From Pseudolysobacter antarcticus (GTDB lineage: Bacteria > Pseudomonadota > Gammaproteobacteria > Xanthomonadales > Rhodanobacteraceae): 64,000 nucleotides of DNA. The notes beneath the pieces were generated by a model. The model was not told where the DNA came from. It worked only from the letters and a program-made list of their open reading frames with translations, and made no database searches. The DNA lies in NCBI RefSeq assembly GCF_004168365.1, contig NZ_CP035704.1:3844001-3908000 (forward strand). Direction: 5' to 3'. Made by a program: the position numbers and the translations under genes. This document shows positions 43,013 through 52,878 of this stretch, piece after piece; the first letter of the stretch is position 1; the number at the start of each line of letters is the position of its first letter.

Positions 43013-44316
43013 GGTGTCGCAGGCGCACTGAAATTCTTGCGCAAGCCATCCCAGCACGATGAATAATCTTTCTGCAGCTGCGCGGAGTCGAGCGCCTGGC
43101 GCGTCGGGCAGATCACATTGCGGGTCTCGAACATGAAGGCCATCGTATCCTGGATATGATCGGGCTTTTTCGTATCGGCGGCGGAGGCCTTTTCGAAACT
43201 CGCCGCATCCGGGCCATGCCCGCTCATGCAGTTATGCAACGATGCGCCGCCGGGCACGAAGCCACCGGCCTTAGCGTCGTAGGCGCCGTGGATCAGGCCC
43301 ATGAACTCGCTGGCGATATTGCGATGGAACCACGGCGGGCGGAACGTGTGTTCGGCCACGAGCCAGCGCGGCGGGAAAATCGCGAAGTCGAGATTAGCCG
43401 TACCCACGGTATCCGATGGCGATGTGAGCACGGTGAAAATCGACGGATCGGGATGATCAAAACTGATGCTGCCGATCGCGTTGAAACGCGTCAGATCGTA
43501 TTTGTACGGCGCATGGTTGCCATGCCAGCCGACGACATCAAGCGGCGAATGATCGATCGTCGCGGTCCACAGATTGCCGTGGAATTTCGCGATGAGTTCG
43601 AATTCGCCGTCGATATCTTCATAGGCCGCCACGGGTGTGAGGAAGTCGCGCGCGTTGGCCAAGCCGTTTGAACCGATCGCACCCAGCTCGGGCAAACGCA
43701 ATGTTGCGCCGAAATTTTCTGCCACATATCCGCGTGCTTGCGGATCGCATAACTCGACGCGAAACCGAATCCCGCGCGGAATCACTGCAATCTCCAGCGG
43801 CGCGACATCCAGCACACCGAGTTCGGTGGCAACGCGCAGGCGACCCAGCTGCGGCACGATCAGCATTTCGGCGTCGGCGTTGTAGAAAAAACGCCCGATC
43901 ATCGATGTGTTGGCGGTGTAGACATGAATGCCGACGCCGCTTTGCGTGGCCGCGCTACCGTTGCCGGCGATCGTGATCAGGCCATCGACAAAATCGGTTG
44001 GCATGAACGGAATCGGCCACGGATCCCAGCGCAACTGGTTTGGCGATGGCGGTACTTCGTCGAAACGATTATGGAATCCGGCGCCCGCCTCGCACTGGCG
44101 GAACGGATGGTGCATGGCCGCCGGCCGGATGCGATACAACCAGCTGCGCCGATTGCTGTGGCGCGGAGCGGTGAACGCGGTGCCGGAAATCTGCTCGGCA
44201 TATAAACCGTGCGCCACTTTCTGCGGCGAATTCTGCCCGACCGGCAACACGCCGGGCAATGCCTCGGTCGCAAATTCGTTACCAAAACCGCTCAGATAAC
44301 CGTTCGCAGAATTCAT
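43009..44316 (-). CDS. hmgA: Homogentisate 1,2-dioxygenase
   Basis: Opens the ring of homogentisate with O2 and Fe(II) to give maleylacetoacetate. The 435-residue cupin protein carries [16 protein letters not shown] at the N-terminus, [35 protein letters not shown] and the metal-site region [20 protein letters not shown]. Another His-containing loop is [20 protein letters not shown] 44316 with a GAGGG site is preferred to GTG 44322. It lies between hppD (56-bp gap) and the lipoprotein gene (overlap). Confidence 0.96.
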   Translation of the reverse strand: MNSANGYLSGFGNEFATEALPGVLPVGQNSPQKVAHGLYAEQISGTAFTAPRHSNRRSWLYRIRPAAMHHPFRQCEAGAGFHNRFDEVPPSPNQLRWDPWPIPFMPTDFVDGLITIAGNGSAATQSGVGIHVYTANTSMIGRFFYNADAEMLIVPQLGRLRVATELGVLDVAPLEIAVIPRGIRFRVELCDPQARGYVAENFGATLRLPELGAIGSNGLANARDFLTPVAAYEDIDGEFELIAKFHGNLWTATIDHSPLDVVGWHGNHAPYKYDLTRFNAIGSISFDHPDPSIFTVLTSPSDTVGTANLDFAIFPPRWLVAEHTFRPPWFHRNIASEFMGLIHGAYDAKAGGFVPGGASLHNCMSGHGPDAASFEKASAADTKKPDHIQDTMAFMFETRNVICPTRQALDSAQLQKDYSSCWDGLRKNFSAPATP

Positions 44317-44372
44317 CGACACCCTCGTTCCCTTCGCCTGTCACTACGATCGCAAAAGTTCGCCCACCGCTA

Positions 44373-45458
44373 TTACAGCACGCCGCGCGCTTGCTGATCG
44401 CGTTCGATCGCCTCGAACAACGCGGTGAAGTTGCCTTCGCCGAAACCTTCGTTGCCCTTGCGCTGGATCACTTCGAAAAAGATCGGACCGACATTGGTCT
44501 GGGTGAAAATCTGCAGCAACAATTGCTTATGCGTTTCCTTGTCGGCGTCGATCAGGATCTTGTTCTTGCGCATGCGCGGCACGTCTTCGCCATGGTTCGG
44601 AATGCGTTCGTCGATGACTGAGAAATAGCTATCTGGCGTATCGAGAAACGCCACACCGGCGACACGCATCGCTTCGACCGATTCGTAGATATTATCGGTG
44701 AACAACGCGATGTGCTGGATGCCCTCGCCCTTGTACAGGTCGAGGTATTCGTTGATCTGCGATTTCGGATCGGACGATTCATTCAACGGAATGCGCACCA
44801 TGTTGTCCGGTGCAGTCATCGCTTTCGACACCAGCCCGGTCTTGGCGCCCTTGATATCGAAATAGCGGATTTCGCGGAAGTTGAAAATGCGCTCGTAATA
44901 ATCCGACCATTTCGCCATGTTGCCGAAATACAAGTTGTGCGTGAGATGGTCGATGAAGGTCAGGCCGAAACCTTTCGGATGCTGGTCGGCACCGGTGATC
45001 GGCACAAATTCATCGGCATACACGCTGCCTTTGGCGCCATAAGAATCGACCAGGTACAACATGCAATCGCCGATGCCCTTGATGATCGGTACCGGCAACG
45101 CGCGGCTATCGGCCTTGTCGGTGAATTCTTCGCCGCCGTTGTCCAGCGCGCGCTGATACGCGCTCGCGGCATCGTTGACGCGAATCGCAAAACCGCACGC
45201 GCTCGGGCCATGCGATTTGGCGAAATCGGCGGCGAACGAATCGGCTTCTTCGTTGATCAAGAACACACATTCGCCCTGACGATACAGGGTGATGTTCTTG
45301 TGTTTGTGTTTGGCCGTGGCGGCGAAACCCATGCTGCGAAACAGCACATGCAGTTGCGTGGCATCGGGCGCGGCAAATTCGACAAATTCGAATCCGTCGA
45401 TGCCCATCGGGTTAGGATAGGTGACAGCGGCATTCTGTGGTTTGACCTGAGCATTCAT
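44373..45458 (-). CDS. hppD: 4-hydroxyphenylpyruvate dioxygenase
   Basis: Converts 4-hydroxyphenylpyruvate to homogentisate using Fe(II) and O2. The 361-residue protein has the vicinal-oxygen-chelate fold with iron ligands expected in FIDHLTHNL, IQHIALFTDNI and FFEVIQRKGNEGFGEGNF. The C-terminal GEGNFTALFEAIERDQ is a family signature. It is the first gene of the tyrosine-degradation operon and divergent from a MarR regulator. A perfect dyad lies 57 bp upstream of its start. Confidence 0.96.
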   Translation of the reverse strand: MNAQVKPQNAAVTYPNPMGIDGFEFVEFAAPDATQLHVLFRSMGFAATAKHKHKNITLYRQGECVFLINEEADSFAADFAKSHGPSACGFAIRVNDAASAYQRALDNGGEEFTDKADSRALPVPIIKGIGDCMLYLVDSYGAKGSVYADEFVPITGADQHPKGFGLTFIDHLTHNLYFGNMAKWSDYYERIFNFREIRYFDIKGAKTGLVSKAMTAPDNMVRIPLNESSDPKSQINEYLDLYKGEGIQHIALFTDNIYESVEAMRVAGVAFLDTPDSYFSVIDERIPNHGEDVPRMRKNKILIDADKETHKQLLLQIFTQTNVGPIFFEVIQRKGNEGFGEGNFTALFEAIERDQQARGVL

Positions 45459-45514
45459 GGCGAACTCCGAAACAGGATTCGGCGCAACTTGCGCCCGTCG
45501 TGGAATGCTTTATA

Positions 45515-45528
45515 GTTTCATTTGAAAC
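45515..45528. promoter_or_regulatory. MarR-type operator between hppD and its regulator
   Basis: Perfect inverted repeat GTTTCA-TT-TGAAAC. It lies 57 bp upstream of hppD and 23 bp upstream of the marR start, in a T/A-rich stretch (TTTATAG) likely to overlap both promoters. The position and symmetry are as expected for autoregulation and control of the catabolic operon. Confidence 0.7.
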
Positions 45529-45550
45529 CATTTGCAAGGAACGATGCAAC

Positions 45551-46021
45551 ATGACCGAACATCACGTGCTTGAGCTCGAGCGTTTCCTGCCGTATCGGCT
45601 GTCGATCCTGTCCAACACGATTAGCCAAGCGATCGCGCGCGAGTACGAACAGCGTTTCGAACTCAGCGTGACCGAATGGCGCGTGATGGCCGTACTCGGG
45701 CGTTACGAGGGTTTATCCGCGGTTGATGTCGCGGTGCGCACGGCGATGGACAAGGTCGCGGTCAGCCGCGCGCTGACACGATTAGTGCAGGCCGGCCGCG
45801 TCAAGCGCACGCTGGCGGATCTCGACAAACGCCGCTCGGTGCTCGCACTGACAACCAAGGGCTGGAAAATCTACGACCAGGTGGCGCCCGCCGCGCTCGA
45901 ACACGAACGCCAGTTACTCTCGACTCTGGATGCGGAAGAACGCGCGTGGCTCGAAAAAATATTGATCAAGCTCGGCACCGAAGGCGTCTTCGCGATGAAC
46001 GCCGCGGTTACAACAAAATAA
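45551..46021 (+). CDS. MarR-family regulator of tyrosine catabolism (HppR/HmgR-like)
   Basis: A 156-residue winged-helix regulator. The recognition region is DVAVRTAMDKVAVSRALTRL and the wing AGRVKRTLADLDKRRSVLAL, both typical of MarR. It starts MTEHHVLELERFLPYRLSIL. It is divergent from hppD with a dyad in the 92-bp gap, so it probably represses hppD-maiA and itself. The inducer is likely a pathway intermediate such as homogentisate or hydroxyphenylpyruvate (inference). A strong terminator follows directly. Confidence 0.9.
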   Translation: MTEHHVLELERFLPYRLSILSNTISQAIAREYEQRFELSVTEWRVMAVLGRYEGLSAVDVAVRTAMDKVAVSRALTRLVQAGRVKRTLADLDKRRSVLALTTKGWKIYDQVAPAALEHERQLLSTLDAEERAWLEKILIKLGTEGVFAMNAAVTTK

Positions 46022-46022
46022 G

Positions 46023-46049
46023 ACGGCGACCACCAGGGTCGCCGTTTTT
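46023..46049 (+). terminator. Intrinsic terminator of the MarR gene
   Basis: ACGGCGACC pairs with GGTCGCCGT in a nine-bp stem around a five-base loop. TTTTT follows at 46045-46049. It begins one base after the stop codon. Confidence 0.85.
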
Positions 46050-46105
46050 CATCGCCGCATTCGATCAATCCGCAATGCCGATCAAATACGAGAATGATGC
46101 CGCCG

Positions 46106-47626
46106 TCATTTGATCCCGTGCATCAGCCGGTTGATCAAAGGCGCGATCAGGAACAACAACACACCCGCGGCCATCAGCGACCAGAATCCGAACGTGTAGC
46201 CGCTTAGCGCCGAGGTCGTGGTCATGCCGGTTTCGCCGCTCACTGCGCCGGCAAAAATGCCGGAAAAATTATTGCCGTTGGCGATCGACAAAAACCATCC
46301 GCCCATGGCAAACGCGACGTAACGCGGCGGCGCGAGCTTGGTCACCATCGATAAACCGATCGGCGACAAACAAAGCTCACCGACTGACTGGATCACATAC
46401 ACCATGAACAGCGTCCAGAACGGAATCTTGCTTTGTGCGTCCACCAGATGCGTCAGCGCATACATCAACAACAGAAACGCGAGCCCGTTACCGATCAGAC
46501 CGAGTCCGAACTTGCGCGGAATCGAGGGTTCGGCGCCGCGTTGACCCAGACGTACCCAGATCCACGCAACGATCGGCGCGAGCACGATGATCGCCAACGG
46601 ATTAACCGCCTGGAACCACGCGATTGAAAATTCCCAGTTGCCGAAATCGCGATGCACGATTTTCTCGGCAAGAAAATTGAACGAACTGCCGGCCTGCTCA
46701 AAGAACATCCAAAACAGCGCATTGAACGTGAAAATGATCAGCATCGCGATTACCTTGTCGCGCGCAACCTTGCCTTCGCGCATGCCTTCGATCAGCAACA
46801 TCACCGCAAGGCCGATAAAAAGTGCGAGCAGTACCCACGCCAGCGCAGTGGCGCCGAGTTGGGCGATCAGGAAATACACCAGCGGCACGCCGAGAAGCAG
46901 ATACCCAGCCACCAGACTGAGCGCGCGTTTGCCTCCCGCGCCCGCTGGTGGTCCACCGATGCCATGCAACTGGCGCCGACCAAACCAGAACCAGAAGAAG
47001 CTCAGTGCCATGCCGACGCCGGCGGCGGCAAACACCACCTTGTAGTTCTGCTCCAGCGGCGTATTGGTGACCACACTGGCGAGCCAGCCGGTGAGTATCG
47101 GCGAGAAAAAACTTCCGGCGTTGATGCCCATGTAGAAAATCGTGAAGCCTGCATCGCGGCGATAGTCGCCTTGTTTGTAAAGCTCACCGACCATCGTCGA
47201 GATATTCGGCTTGAACATGCCGTTACCGATAATGACCAGCGAAAGGCCGAGCACAAAAACCTGTTGGTTCGGCACCATCATCACAAACAAGCCGGCGCCC
47301 ATGACGACGGCGCCGATCAGGATTGATCGCTGGTGACCGATCAATCGATCGGCGATGTAGCCGCCGAACAAACCTGCGGCATATACCAGCGCGAGATACG
47401 CGCCGTAAGTGCGATTGGCATAGGCCTCGCCGGTGGAATCGCCACTGAAAAATTGCGCGACGATGTACAGCGTCAGCGCCCAGCGCATGCCATAGAACGA
47501 AAAACGTTCCCAGAATTCGGTCATGAACAACATCCACAACGGCCGTGGATGTCCCATCATTTGCGGGAATTCGGGTAGGTTGTGGTGTGGCGTGGCGTCG
47601 TTCGCCGTGGCGCTGGTTGATGACAT
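46106..47626 (-). CDS. POT-family proton:oligopeptide symporter
   Basis: A 506-residue inner-membrane transporter for di- and tripeptides driven by the proton gradient. The POT signature TEFWERFSFYGMRWALTLYI (E-x-x-E-R-F-x-x-Y-G) is near residue 35, followed by GLFGGYIADRLIG and the second signature GMFKPNISTMVGELY. About 14 hydrophobic helices are evident, as in bacterial DtpA-like proteins. FTIFYMGINAGSFFSPILTG is another family hallmark. It lies beside amino-acid catabolic genes, which suggests growth on peptides. Confidence 0.95.
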   Translation of the reverse strand: MSSTSATANDATPHHNLPEFPQMMGHPRPLWMLFMTEFWERFSFYGMRWALTLYIVAQFFSGDSTGEAYANRTYGAYLALVYAAGLFGGYIADRLIGHQRSILIGAVVMGAGLFVMMVPNQQVFVLGLSLVIIGNGMFKPNISTMVGELYKQGDYRRDAGFTIFYMGINAGSFFSPILTGWLASVVTNTPLEQNYKVVFAAAGVGMALSFFWFWFGRRQLHGIGGPPAGAGGKRALSLVAGYLLLGVPLVYFLIAQLGATALAWVLLALFIGLAVMLLIEGMREGKVARDKVIAMLIIFTFNALFWMFFEQAGSSFNFLAEKIVHRDFGNWEFSIAWFQAVNPLAIIVLAPIVAWIWVRLGQRGAEPSIPRKFGLGLIGNGLAFLLLMYALTHLVDAQSKIPFWTLFMVYVIQSVGELCLSPIGLSMVTKLAPPRYVAFAMGGWFLSIANGNNFSGIFAGAVSGETGMTTTSALSGYTFGFWSLMAAGVLLFLIAPLINRLMHGIK

Positions 47627-47839
47627 TGAATGCTCCCGTGATGCCGCGCGCCGGCGGCTGAACCCAGATGATTACCAGCGGCCAAATTCGCCGTGGCGTT
47701 AACTACAGCCGCAACGTTTAACCGCTGGCCGTGACCTAGTCAAACAAATTACATGTTGCGCCGCCGCGTGACAGACGCAGTTGCACAAGAATGCTGCACG
47801 ATCGAGCGTGCCTCGTGATACGCCGCGAAACCACGTCGA

Positions 47840-48694
47840 TCAGCGCGATTCCAGTACCGTACGCACCTCGAACAGTTCGGGGAAAAACGTCAGCTCCAGC
47901 GCCTTCTGCAAAAATCCCACGCCAGATGAACCGCCGGTACCGCGGCGATGGCCGATGATGCGCTCGACGGTTTTCATATGGCGAAAACGCCAGAGCTGGA
48001 AACTTTCCTCGACATCGACCAATTGTTCGCACAAGTGATAGTCGGCCCAGAACTCGTGGGTGTTTTCGTAGATGCGCTTGAACACGCCGATCAGCTCGGC
48101 ATTACGCTGATGCGGCAGGGTGAAATCGCGTTCGATGCAGGATGATGGAATCGCATGTCCGTGCCGCGCGAGATACCGCAAAAACTCGTCGTACAAACTC
48201 GGTGCATGCAACACCGCACGCAGCTCGGCTTGGCGCACCGGGTCGTAATCGAACACCGCAGTCATCGCCGCGTTCTTGTTGCCGAGCAAAAACTCAACCA
48301 TGCGATATTGCAGCGACTGGAATCCCGAAGCCGGCCCGAGCACATCGCGAAATTGCAAATACTCGCTCGGCGTCAGCGTTTCCAGCACCGCCCACTGCTC
48401 GAACAACTGGCGCTGGATCTGCTTCACGCGGGCGAGAATTTTCAGGCACGGATCGAGCCGGTCGGCCTGCAAGTTTGTCAGCGCGGCTTTCAGCTCGTGC
48501 ACGATCAGTTTGAGCCACAGCTCCGAGGTCTGGTGCTGAATGATGAACAGCATTTCATCGTGGTGCGGCGGATCGCTCAGCGGCTTTTGCGCCGACAACA
48601 ATTGATCGAGCTGCAGGTAACCCTGATAGCTGAGGCGATTGCGCAGGTCCAGTTCGATGCCGGATTCGAGCGCGCGTTGATTTTCCTGGGTCAT
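47840..48694 (-). CDS. kynA: Tryptophan 2,3-dioxygenase
   Basis: A haem dioxygenase that opens the indole ring of tryptophan to N-formylkynurenine. The 284-residue protein shows [36 protein letters not shown] (substrate-binding), [18 protein letters not shown], and [20 protein letters not shown] with the proximal haem His region. These match bacterial KynA closely. ATG 48694 is chosen over TTG 48700. No kynurenine formamidase or kynureninase is in the window. The gene is divergent from the pyruvate dehydrogenase operon. Confidence 0.96.
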   Translation of the reverse strand: MTQENQRALESGIELDLRNRLSYQGYLQLDQLLSAQKPLSDPPHHDEMLFIIQHQTSELWLKLIVHELKAALTNLQADRLDPCLKILARVKQIQRQLFEQWAVLETLTPSEYLQFRDVLGPASGFQSLQYRMVEFLLGNKNAAMTAVFDYDPVRQAELRAVLHAPSLYDEFLRYLARHGHAIPSSCIERDFTLPHQRNAELIGVFKRIYENTHEFWADYHLCEQLVDVEESFQLWRFRHMKTVERIIGHRRGTGGSSGVGFLQKALELTFFPELFEVRTVLESR

Positions 48695-48950
48695 GACCAA
48701 CCATCACATTTGAATAACCCCATGCTAACCGATGCACCGGCATGCTTGCGCGTGCATCCATCGCCGACATCGCCAGCAAGTCGAGTCGAAGATGTATGCT
48801 GTCGCAAATTTTCATCCGCAACCGGTTGGCCCGCCGACACGATGACGGAATCCCCCCTTTTCACAGCTCGAATCCCGCCTGTTGTGCTGCGCCGTGGCTT
48901 GCCATGTTTCGCACAGGCTGGTATCTAGCCGCCACGTAGCCGGAGGCGAA

Positions 48951-50030
48951 ATGTCTGTCGTAGCCAAGTTCGAAATCGAATATCTGCAATACCTAGATCA
49001 GGAAGGCAAACTGCTGCGCAATGACTTGCCGGCGTTTGCGCGCGATGCGCAGATTCTTGTCGAGATGTACAAGCGCATGGCGCTCACACGTGTGTTCGAC
49101 ACCAAGTCGATCGCACTGCAGCGCACCGGCAAGCTCGGCACGTACGCGTCGTGCCTCGGCCACGAAGCCGCGCATATCGGCGTGGCGGCGGCGATGCGCG
49201 AGGAAGACGTGTTCGCGCCGATGTATCGCGAATACGGCGCGCAATTCTGGCGCGGCGTGAAGATGCGCGAAGTGTTGTTGTACTGGGGCGGCGACGAACG
49301 CGGCAGCGATTTCAGCGGCCCCGCGCATGACTTCGCGTGGTGCGTGCCGATCGGTACGCAATGCCTGCATGCCGCCGGTGCCGCGCTCGCGTTCAAGACG
49401 CGCAAAGAGGCGCGCGTCGCGGTCAGTATTTGTGGTGATGGCGGTACTTCGAAGGCGGATTTTTATGCCGCGATCAATGCCGCTGGCGCGATGGATTTGC
49501 CGTACGTTTCGGTGATCGTCAACAATGGCTGGGCGATCTCGACACCACGCCGCGCCCAGAGCGGCGCGAAAACCCTCGCCCAAAAAGCGATCGCCGCGGG
49601 CTTGCCGAGCATCCAGGTCGACGGCAACGACGTGATCGCGGTACGCGCCGCGATGGAAAGCGCGTTGCAACGCGCGCGTGCCGGCAGCGGCGGCGCAGTG
49701 ATCGAGGCAATCACCTATCGTTTGTCCGACCACACCACCGCCGACGACGCGCGCCGTTATCGCGACGACGCCGAAGTGCAAGCCGCGTGGCAGCGCGATC
49801 CGCTGAAGCGTTTGCGTTTGTATTTGACTGGCATCGGCGCATGGAACGACCAGCGCGAAACCGACTGGAAAGCCGAATGCGCGCATCAGGTCGACAGCGA
49901 GATCGAGGCCTATCTGGAAACCCGATCACAAGGCGTCGAAGTGATGTTCGACGATGTATTCGCGAGCTTGCCGCACGACCTGGCCGAGCAGCGCGCACAC
50001 GCGATGTCGTGGGATCAGAAAAGCAGCTGA
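48951..50030 (+). CDS. pdhA: Pyruvate dehydrogenase E1 component, alpha subunit
   Basis: Thiamine-diphosphate-dependent decarboxylase subunit of a 2-oxoacid dehydrogenase complex. The 359-residue protein has the TPP motif GDG (162-164, SICGDGGTSKADF) ending in VIVNN about 30 residues later. The phosphorylation-loop region is TYRLSDHTTADDARRYRDD, and YREYGAQFWRG appears in the active-site channel. A GGAGG site lies just upstream of the ATG at 48951. With E1 beta and E2 it forms an operon. An E1-alpha of this type could also use branched-chain oxoacids; pyruvate is the usual annotation in this group. Confidence 0.9.
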   Translation: MSVVAKFEIEYLQYLDQEGKLLRNDLPAFARDAQILVEMYKRMALTRVFDTKSIALQRTGKLGTYASCLGHEAAHIGVAAAMREEDVFAPMYREYGAQFWRGVKMREVLLYWGGDERGSDFSGPAHDFAWCVPIGTQCLHAAGAALAFKTRKEARVAVSICGDGGTSKADFYAAINAAGAMDLPYVSVIVNNGWAISTPRRAQSGAKTLAQKAIAAGLPSIQVDGNDVIAVRAAMESALQRARAGSGGAVIEAITYRLSDHTTADDARRYRDDAEVQAAWQRDPLKRLRLYLTGIGAWNDQRETDWKAECAHQVDSEIEAYLETRSQGVEVMFDDVFASLPHDLAEQRAHAMSWDQKSS

Positions 50031-50099
50031 GGCGCATACGGCCCGCCAACGAGACGCGTTTGATCGCGTGAACGACGACCACATTCAGACGAAAATACC

Positions 50100-51080
50100 A
50101 TGCCACAAATTACCTTGATCGAAGCCGTGACGATGGCGCTGGCTTACGAGATGACCGCCGATCCGTCGGTGTTCGTGCTCGGCGAAGACGTCGGCGTGAA
50201 CGGCGGCGTGTTTCGCGCCACCGTCGGCCTACAGCAACGTTTCGGGCCGGAGCGCGTGATCGATACGCCGCTTGATGAAACCACCATCGCCGGCCTCACC
50301 GTCGGCGCGTCGGCGATGGGCATGCGCCCGATCGCGGAAGCGCAATTCGAAGGTTTCATCTATCCGATGATCGAGCAGATCGCGTGCCACGCCGGACGCC
50401 TGCGCAACCGCACGCGCGGTCGCATGAGTTGTCCGATGGTGATCCGCGCGCCGTGGGGCGGTGGCATCCGCGCGCCGGAACATCATTCCGAAGCAAACGA
50501 AGCCTTGTTCGCGCACATGCCGGGCTTGCGCGTGGTGATTCCGTCTTCGCCGAGTCGTGCTTACGGCTTGTTGCTGGCGGCCATTCGCGATCCCGATCCG
50601 GTGATTTTTTTCGAGCCGAAACGCATCTATCGCCAGTACAAGGAAGAAGTCGCCGACGACGGCGAAGCGTTGCCGCTGGACGTGTGTTTTGTATTGCGTG
50701 ACGGCAGCGACGTGACCCTTGTGACCTGGGGCGCACACGTCAAGGAAACGCTGGAAGTGGCCGACGCGCTCGCGCTCGAAGGCATCAGCGCCGAGGTGAT
50801 CGACGTCGCCACGGTCAAGCCGCTGGACTTCGATACGATCCACGAATCGGTGCGCAAGACCGGCCGTTGCGTGATCATCCACGAAGCAACGCGCAGCGGT
50901 GGTATCGGCGCGGAGATCGCCGCACAGCTCGCCGAAAAGGCGATGTTCGATCTGCGCGCGCCGGTCGAGCGCGTCACCGGCTACGATATTCCGATGCCGC
51001 TGTTCCGCCAGGAAATGAAACAGCTGCCGAGCGTGCCGCGCATACTCGCTGCGGTGAAACGCGTGCTCGCTTTTTCCTGA
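50100..51080 (+). CDS. pdhB: Pyruvate dehydrogenase E1 component, beta subunit
   Basis: Second half of the alpha2beta2 E1 enzyme. The 326-residue protein shows LIEAVTMALAYEMTADPSVF, LGEDVGVNGGVFRATVGLQ, DTPLDETTIAGLTVGASAMG and FVLRDGSDVTLVTWG, and ends with the transketolase C-terminal domain (IHEATRSGGIGAEIAAQLAE). All are standard for PdhB/BkdB. It lies 69 bp after the alpha gene and 53 bp before E2. Confidence 0.93.
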   Translation: MPQITLIEAVTMALAYEMTADPSVFVLGEDVGVNGGVFRATVGLQQRFGPERVIDTPLDETTIAGLTVGASAMGMRPIAEAQFEGFIYPMIEQIACHAGRLRNRTRGRMSCPMVIRAPWGGGIRAPEHHSEANEALFAHMPGLRVVIPSSPSRAYGLLLAAIRDPDPVIFFEPKRIYRQYKEEVADDGEALPLDVCFVLRDGSDVTLVTWGAHVKETLEVADALALEGISAEVIDVATVKPLDFDTIHESVRKTGRCVIIHEATRSGGIGAEIAAQLAEKAMFDLRAPVERVTGYDIPMPLFRQEMKQLPSVPRILAAVKRVLAFS

Positions 51081-51133
51081 TGCGCAACTGTTGCGCCGCC
51101 GGATTTTGTCGAAATAATTTTTAGGACGATGCC

Positions 51134-52501
51134 ATGAAAAATTTCAACCTACCCGATCTCGGTGAAGGTTTGCCGGACGCCGAAATCGTCGAGTGGCATG
51201 TGCGCGAAGGCGACACGGTCAAGCTCGATGATGCGCTGGTATCGATGGAAACAGCAAAGGCCGTGGTCGACGTGCCGTCGCCGTTTTCCGGCAAGGTGAC
51301 CAAGCTGTTCGGCAAGGCTGGCGACGTGATCGCCACCGGCGCGCCGCTAGCAAGTTTCGAACTCGATGCGAGCATGCCGCAACGCGCGGATGCCGAAGAT
51401 ACCGGCCATCAACATGCCGCGCCAGCGAAATCGCAAGCCGCGGCGCCTGCGCCAGCAGCGCCATCGAGCGCCGCAAAATCTGCCGCACCTGCCGCGGGCG
51501 GCGACAGCGGCACCGTGGTTGGCGCGATGGAATCCAGCGATCGTATCGTCAGCGAACAGGCGACCTCGGTCGGCGGCATCAAGGCGATGCCGGTGGTGCG
51601 CGCACTCGCGAAAAAACTCGGCATCGATCTGGCGCGCGTGACACCAAGCGGCGCCGGTGGTGTGGTGACGCTGCAGGATCTGAAAGGTTTTTCGGCCTCA
51701 CCCGCGGCGACACAAGCACCGCGCAATCCGGCGCCGCCTGCCGTTGCCAGCGCAGCGATCGCCGCCGCAACAACCAGTATCGCAGCGCCGGCGGCACGTA
51801 TCGCCGCGCCGCTCTCGGCCGCGGGCAAACCAATGCGCACCGCGCCGCCCGGCAATGTCGCGTTCGGTCAACCCGAACCACTGCGCGGCGTGCGCCGCAA
51901 TATGGCGCGCATCATGGCCGCGGCGCATGCTGCTGTCGTGCCGGCAACCTTGACCGACGATGCCGATATCCACGCGTGGCAGCCTGGCAACGACATCATG
52001 GCGCGACTGGTGCGTTCGCTGGTGGTGGCCGCGCGTATCGAACCTGCGCTCAATGCGTGGTTCGACTCGGAAAATTCCACACGCACGCTGCATCAACGTG
52101 TTGACGTTGGTATTGCCGTCGACAGCGAAGAAGGCTTGTTCGTGCCCGCGCTGCGCAACGCCGATATGCTGGACGCCGCGAGCATTCGCACGGGTTTGAA
52201 TCGCCTGCGCGATCAGGTCCGCGACCGCTCGATTGCGCCCGAAGAACTCAAGGGCTACACGATCATGCTGTCGAACTTCGGCGTGTTCGCCGGACGTTAC
52301 GCCACGCCCGTGGTCGTGCCGCCGTGTGTCGCGATCATCGCGGTCGGCAAGTTGCGTCATGAAGTGGTGGCGGTGATGGGCGGAATTGCGACGCATCGCA
52401 TCGTGCCGCTGTCACTGACCTTTGATCACCGCGCATGTACCGGCGGCGAGGCGGCGCGCTTTCTCAAGGGCATACTCGACGATCTGGCGTTGCCGCAATA
52501 G
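51134..52501 (+). CDS. Dihydrolipoamide acyltransferase (E2)
   Basis: Core of the 2-oxoacid dehydrogenase complex. The 455-residue protein has one lipoyl domain (residues 1-80; lipoyl-Lys42 in VSMETAKAVVDVPS), an Ala/Pro-rich linker, the E3/E1-binding domain (about 150-187, VVRALAKKLGIDLARV) and a second Ala-rich linker. The catalytic domain ends in LTFDHRACTGGEAARF, with His432 as the active-site base. The single lipoyl domain differs from E. coli AceF, which has three. No E3 gene follows. The Mla-region palindrome recurs 36 bp after the stop. Confidence 0.94.
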   Translation: MKNFNLPDLGEGLPDAEIVEWHVREGDTVKLDDALVSMETAKAVVDVPSPFSGKVTKLFGKAGDVIATGAPLASFELDASMPQRADAEDTGHQHAAPAKSQAAAPAPAAPSSAAKSAAPAAGGDSGTVVGAMESSDRIVSEQATSVGGIKAMPVVRALAKKLGIDLARVTPSGAGGVVTLQDLKGFSASPAATQAPRNPAPPAVASAAIAAATTSIAAPAARIAAPLSAAGKPMRTAPPGNVAFGQPEPLRGVRRNMARIMAAAHAAVVPATLTDDADIHAWQPGNDIMARLVRSLVVAARIEPALNAWFDSENSTRTLHQRVDVGIAVDSEEGLFVPALRNADMLDAASIRTGLNRLRDQVRDRSIAPEELKGYTIMLSNFGVFAGRYATPVVVPPCVAIIAVGKLRHEVVAVMGGIATHRIVPLSLTFDHRACTGGEAARFLKGILDDLALPQ

Positions 52502-52536
52502 TCGCGCCGAGAGTTTCGACCTCGTTGTTTCTTGCT

Positions 52537-52564
52537 CGTCATCCCAGCCTGCGCTGGGATGACG
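52537..52564. repeat. Perfect 12-bp palindrome, copy 2 (convergent intergenic)
   Basis: Identical stem to 3383-3410 (CGTCATCCCAGC and its complement), but the loop is CTGC, the reverse complement of the GCAG loop in copy 1. The nine bases to the left (TTTCTTGCT) are the same in both copies. It lies between the convergent E2 gene and a small membrane-protein gene, where it may help terminate both transcripts. Confidence 0.85.
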
Positions 52565-52572
52565 ACTAGTTT

Positions 52573-52875
52573 TTATTTCTGCGCAACACCAAAAACCCGC
52601 CCGCGCGTGAACCACGCAATCGCCAGCACCAGCGGAAACGAATGAAACGCGGCGAGTACCGCGGCGACCTGTTTCCAGATCAAACCAACGTGGCCGATGT
52701 CGGCATCGTAGGCAAACAGCATCGCCAGAACGCTGGCCAGCAGCGCCAGCAGAATGGCGGCGATGTCGAACAGGCGACGCGCCGGAGTGCGTGCGAGATC
52801 ACGCGGCACGGTCAAATAAATCCACACAAAAATCGCGAACAGCGGCAACTGCAACAGCAGGGCGAGGTAACGCAT
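52573..52875 (-). CDS. Small membrane protein, unknown
   Basis: A 100-residue protein with three likely helices: ALLLQLPLFAIFVWIYLTV, FDIAAILLALLASVLAMLF and a last one around FHSFPLVLAIAWF. No known motif is visible. It begins three bases after the trpS stop, so it is probably co-transcribed with trpS. Confidence 0.7.
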   Translation of the reverse strand: MRYLALLLQLPLFAIFVWIYLTVPRDLARTPARRLFDIAAILLALLASVLAMLFAYDADIGHVGLIWKQVAAVLAAFHSFPLVLAIAWFTRGRVFGVAQK

Positions 52876-52878
52876 GAC

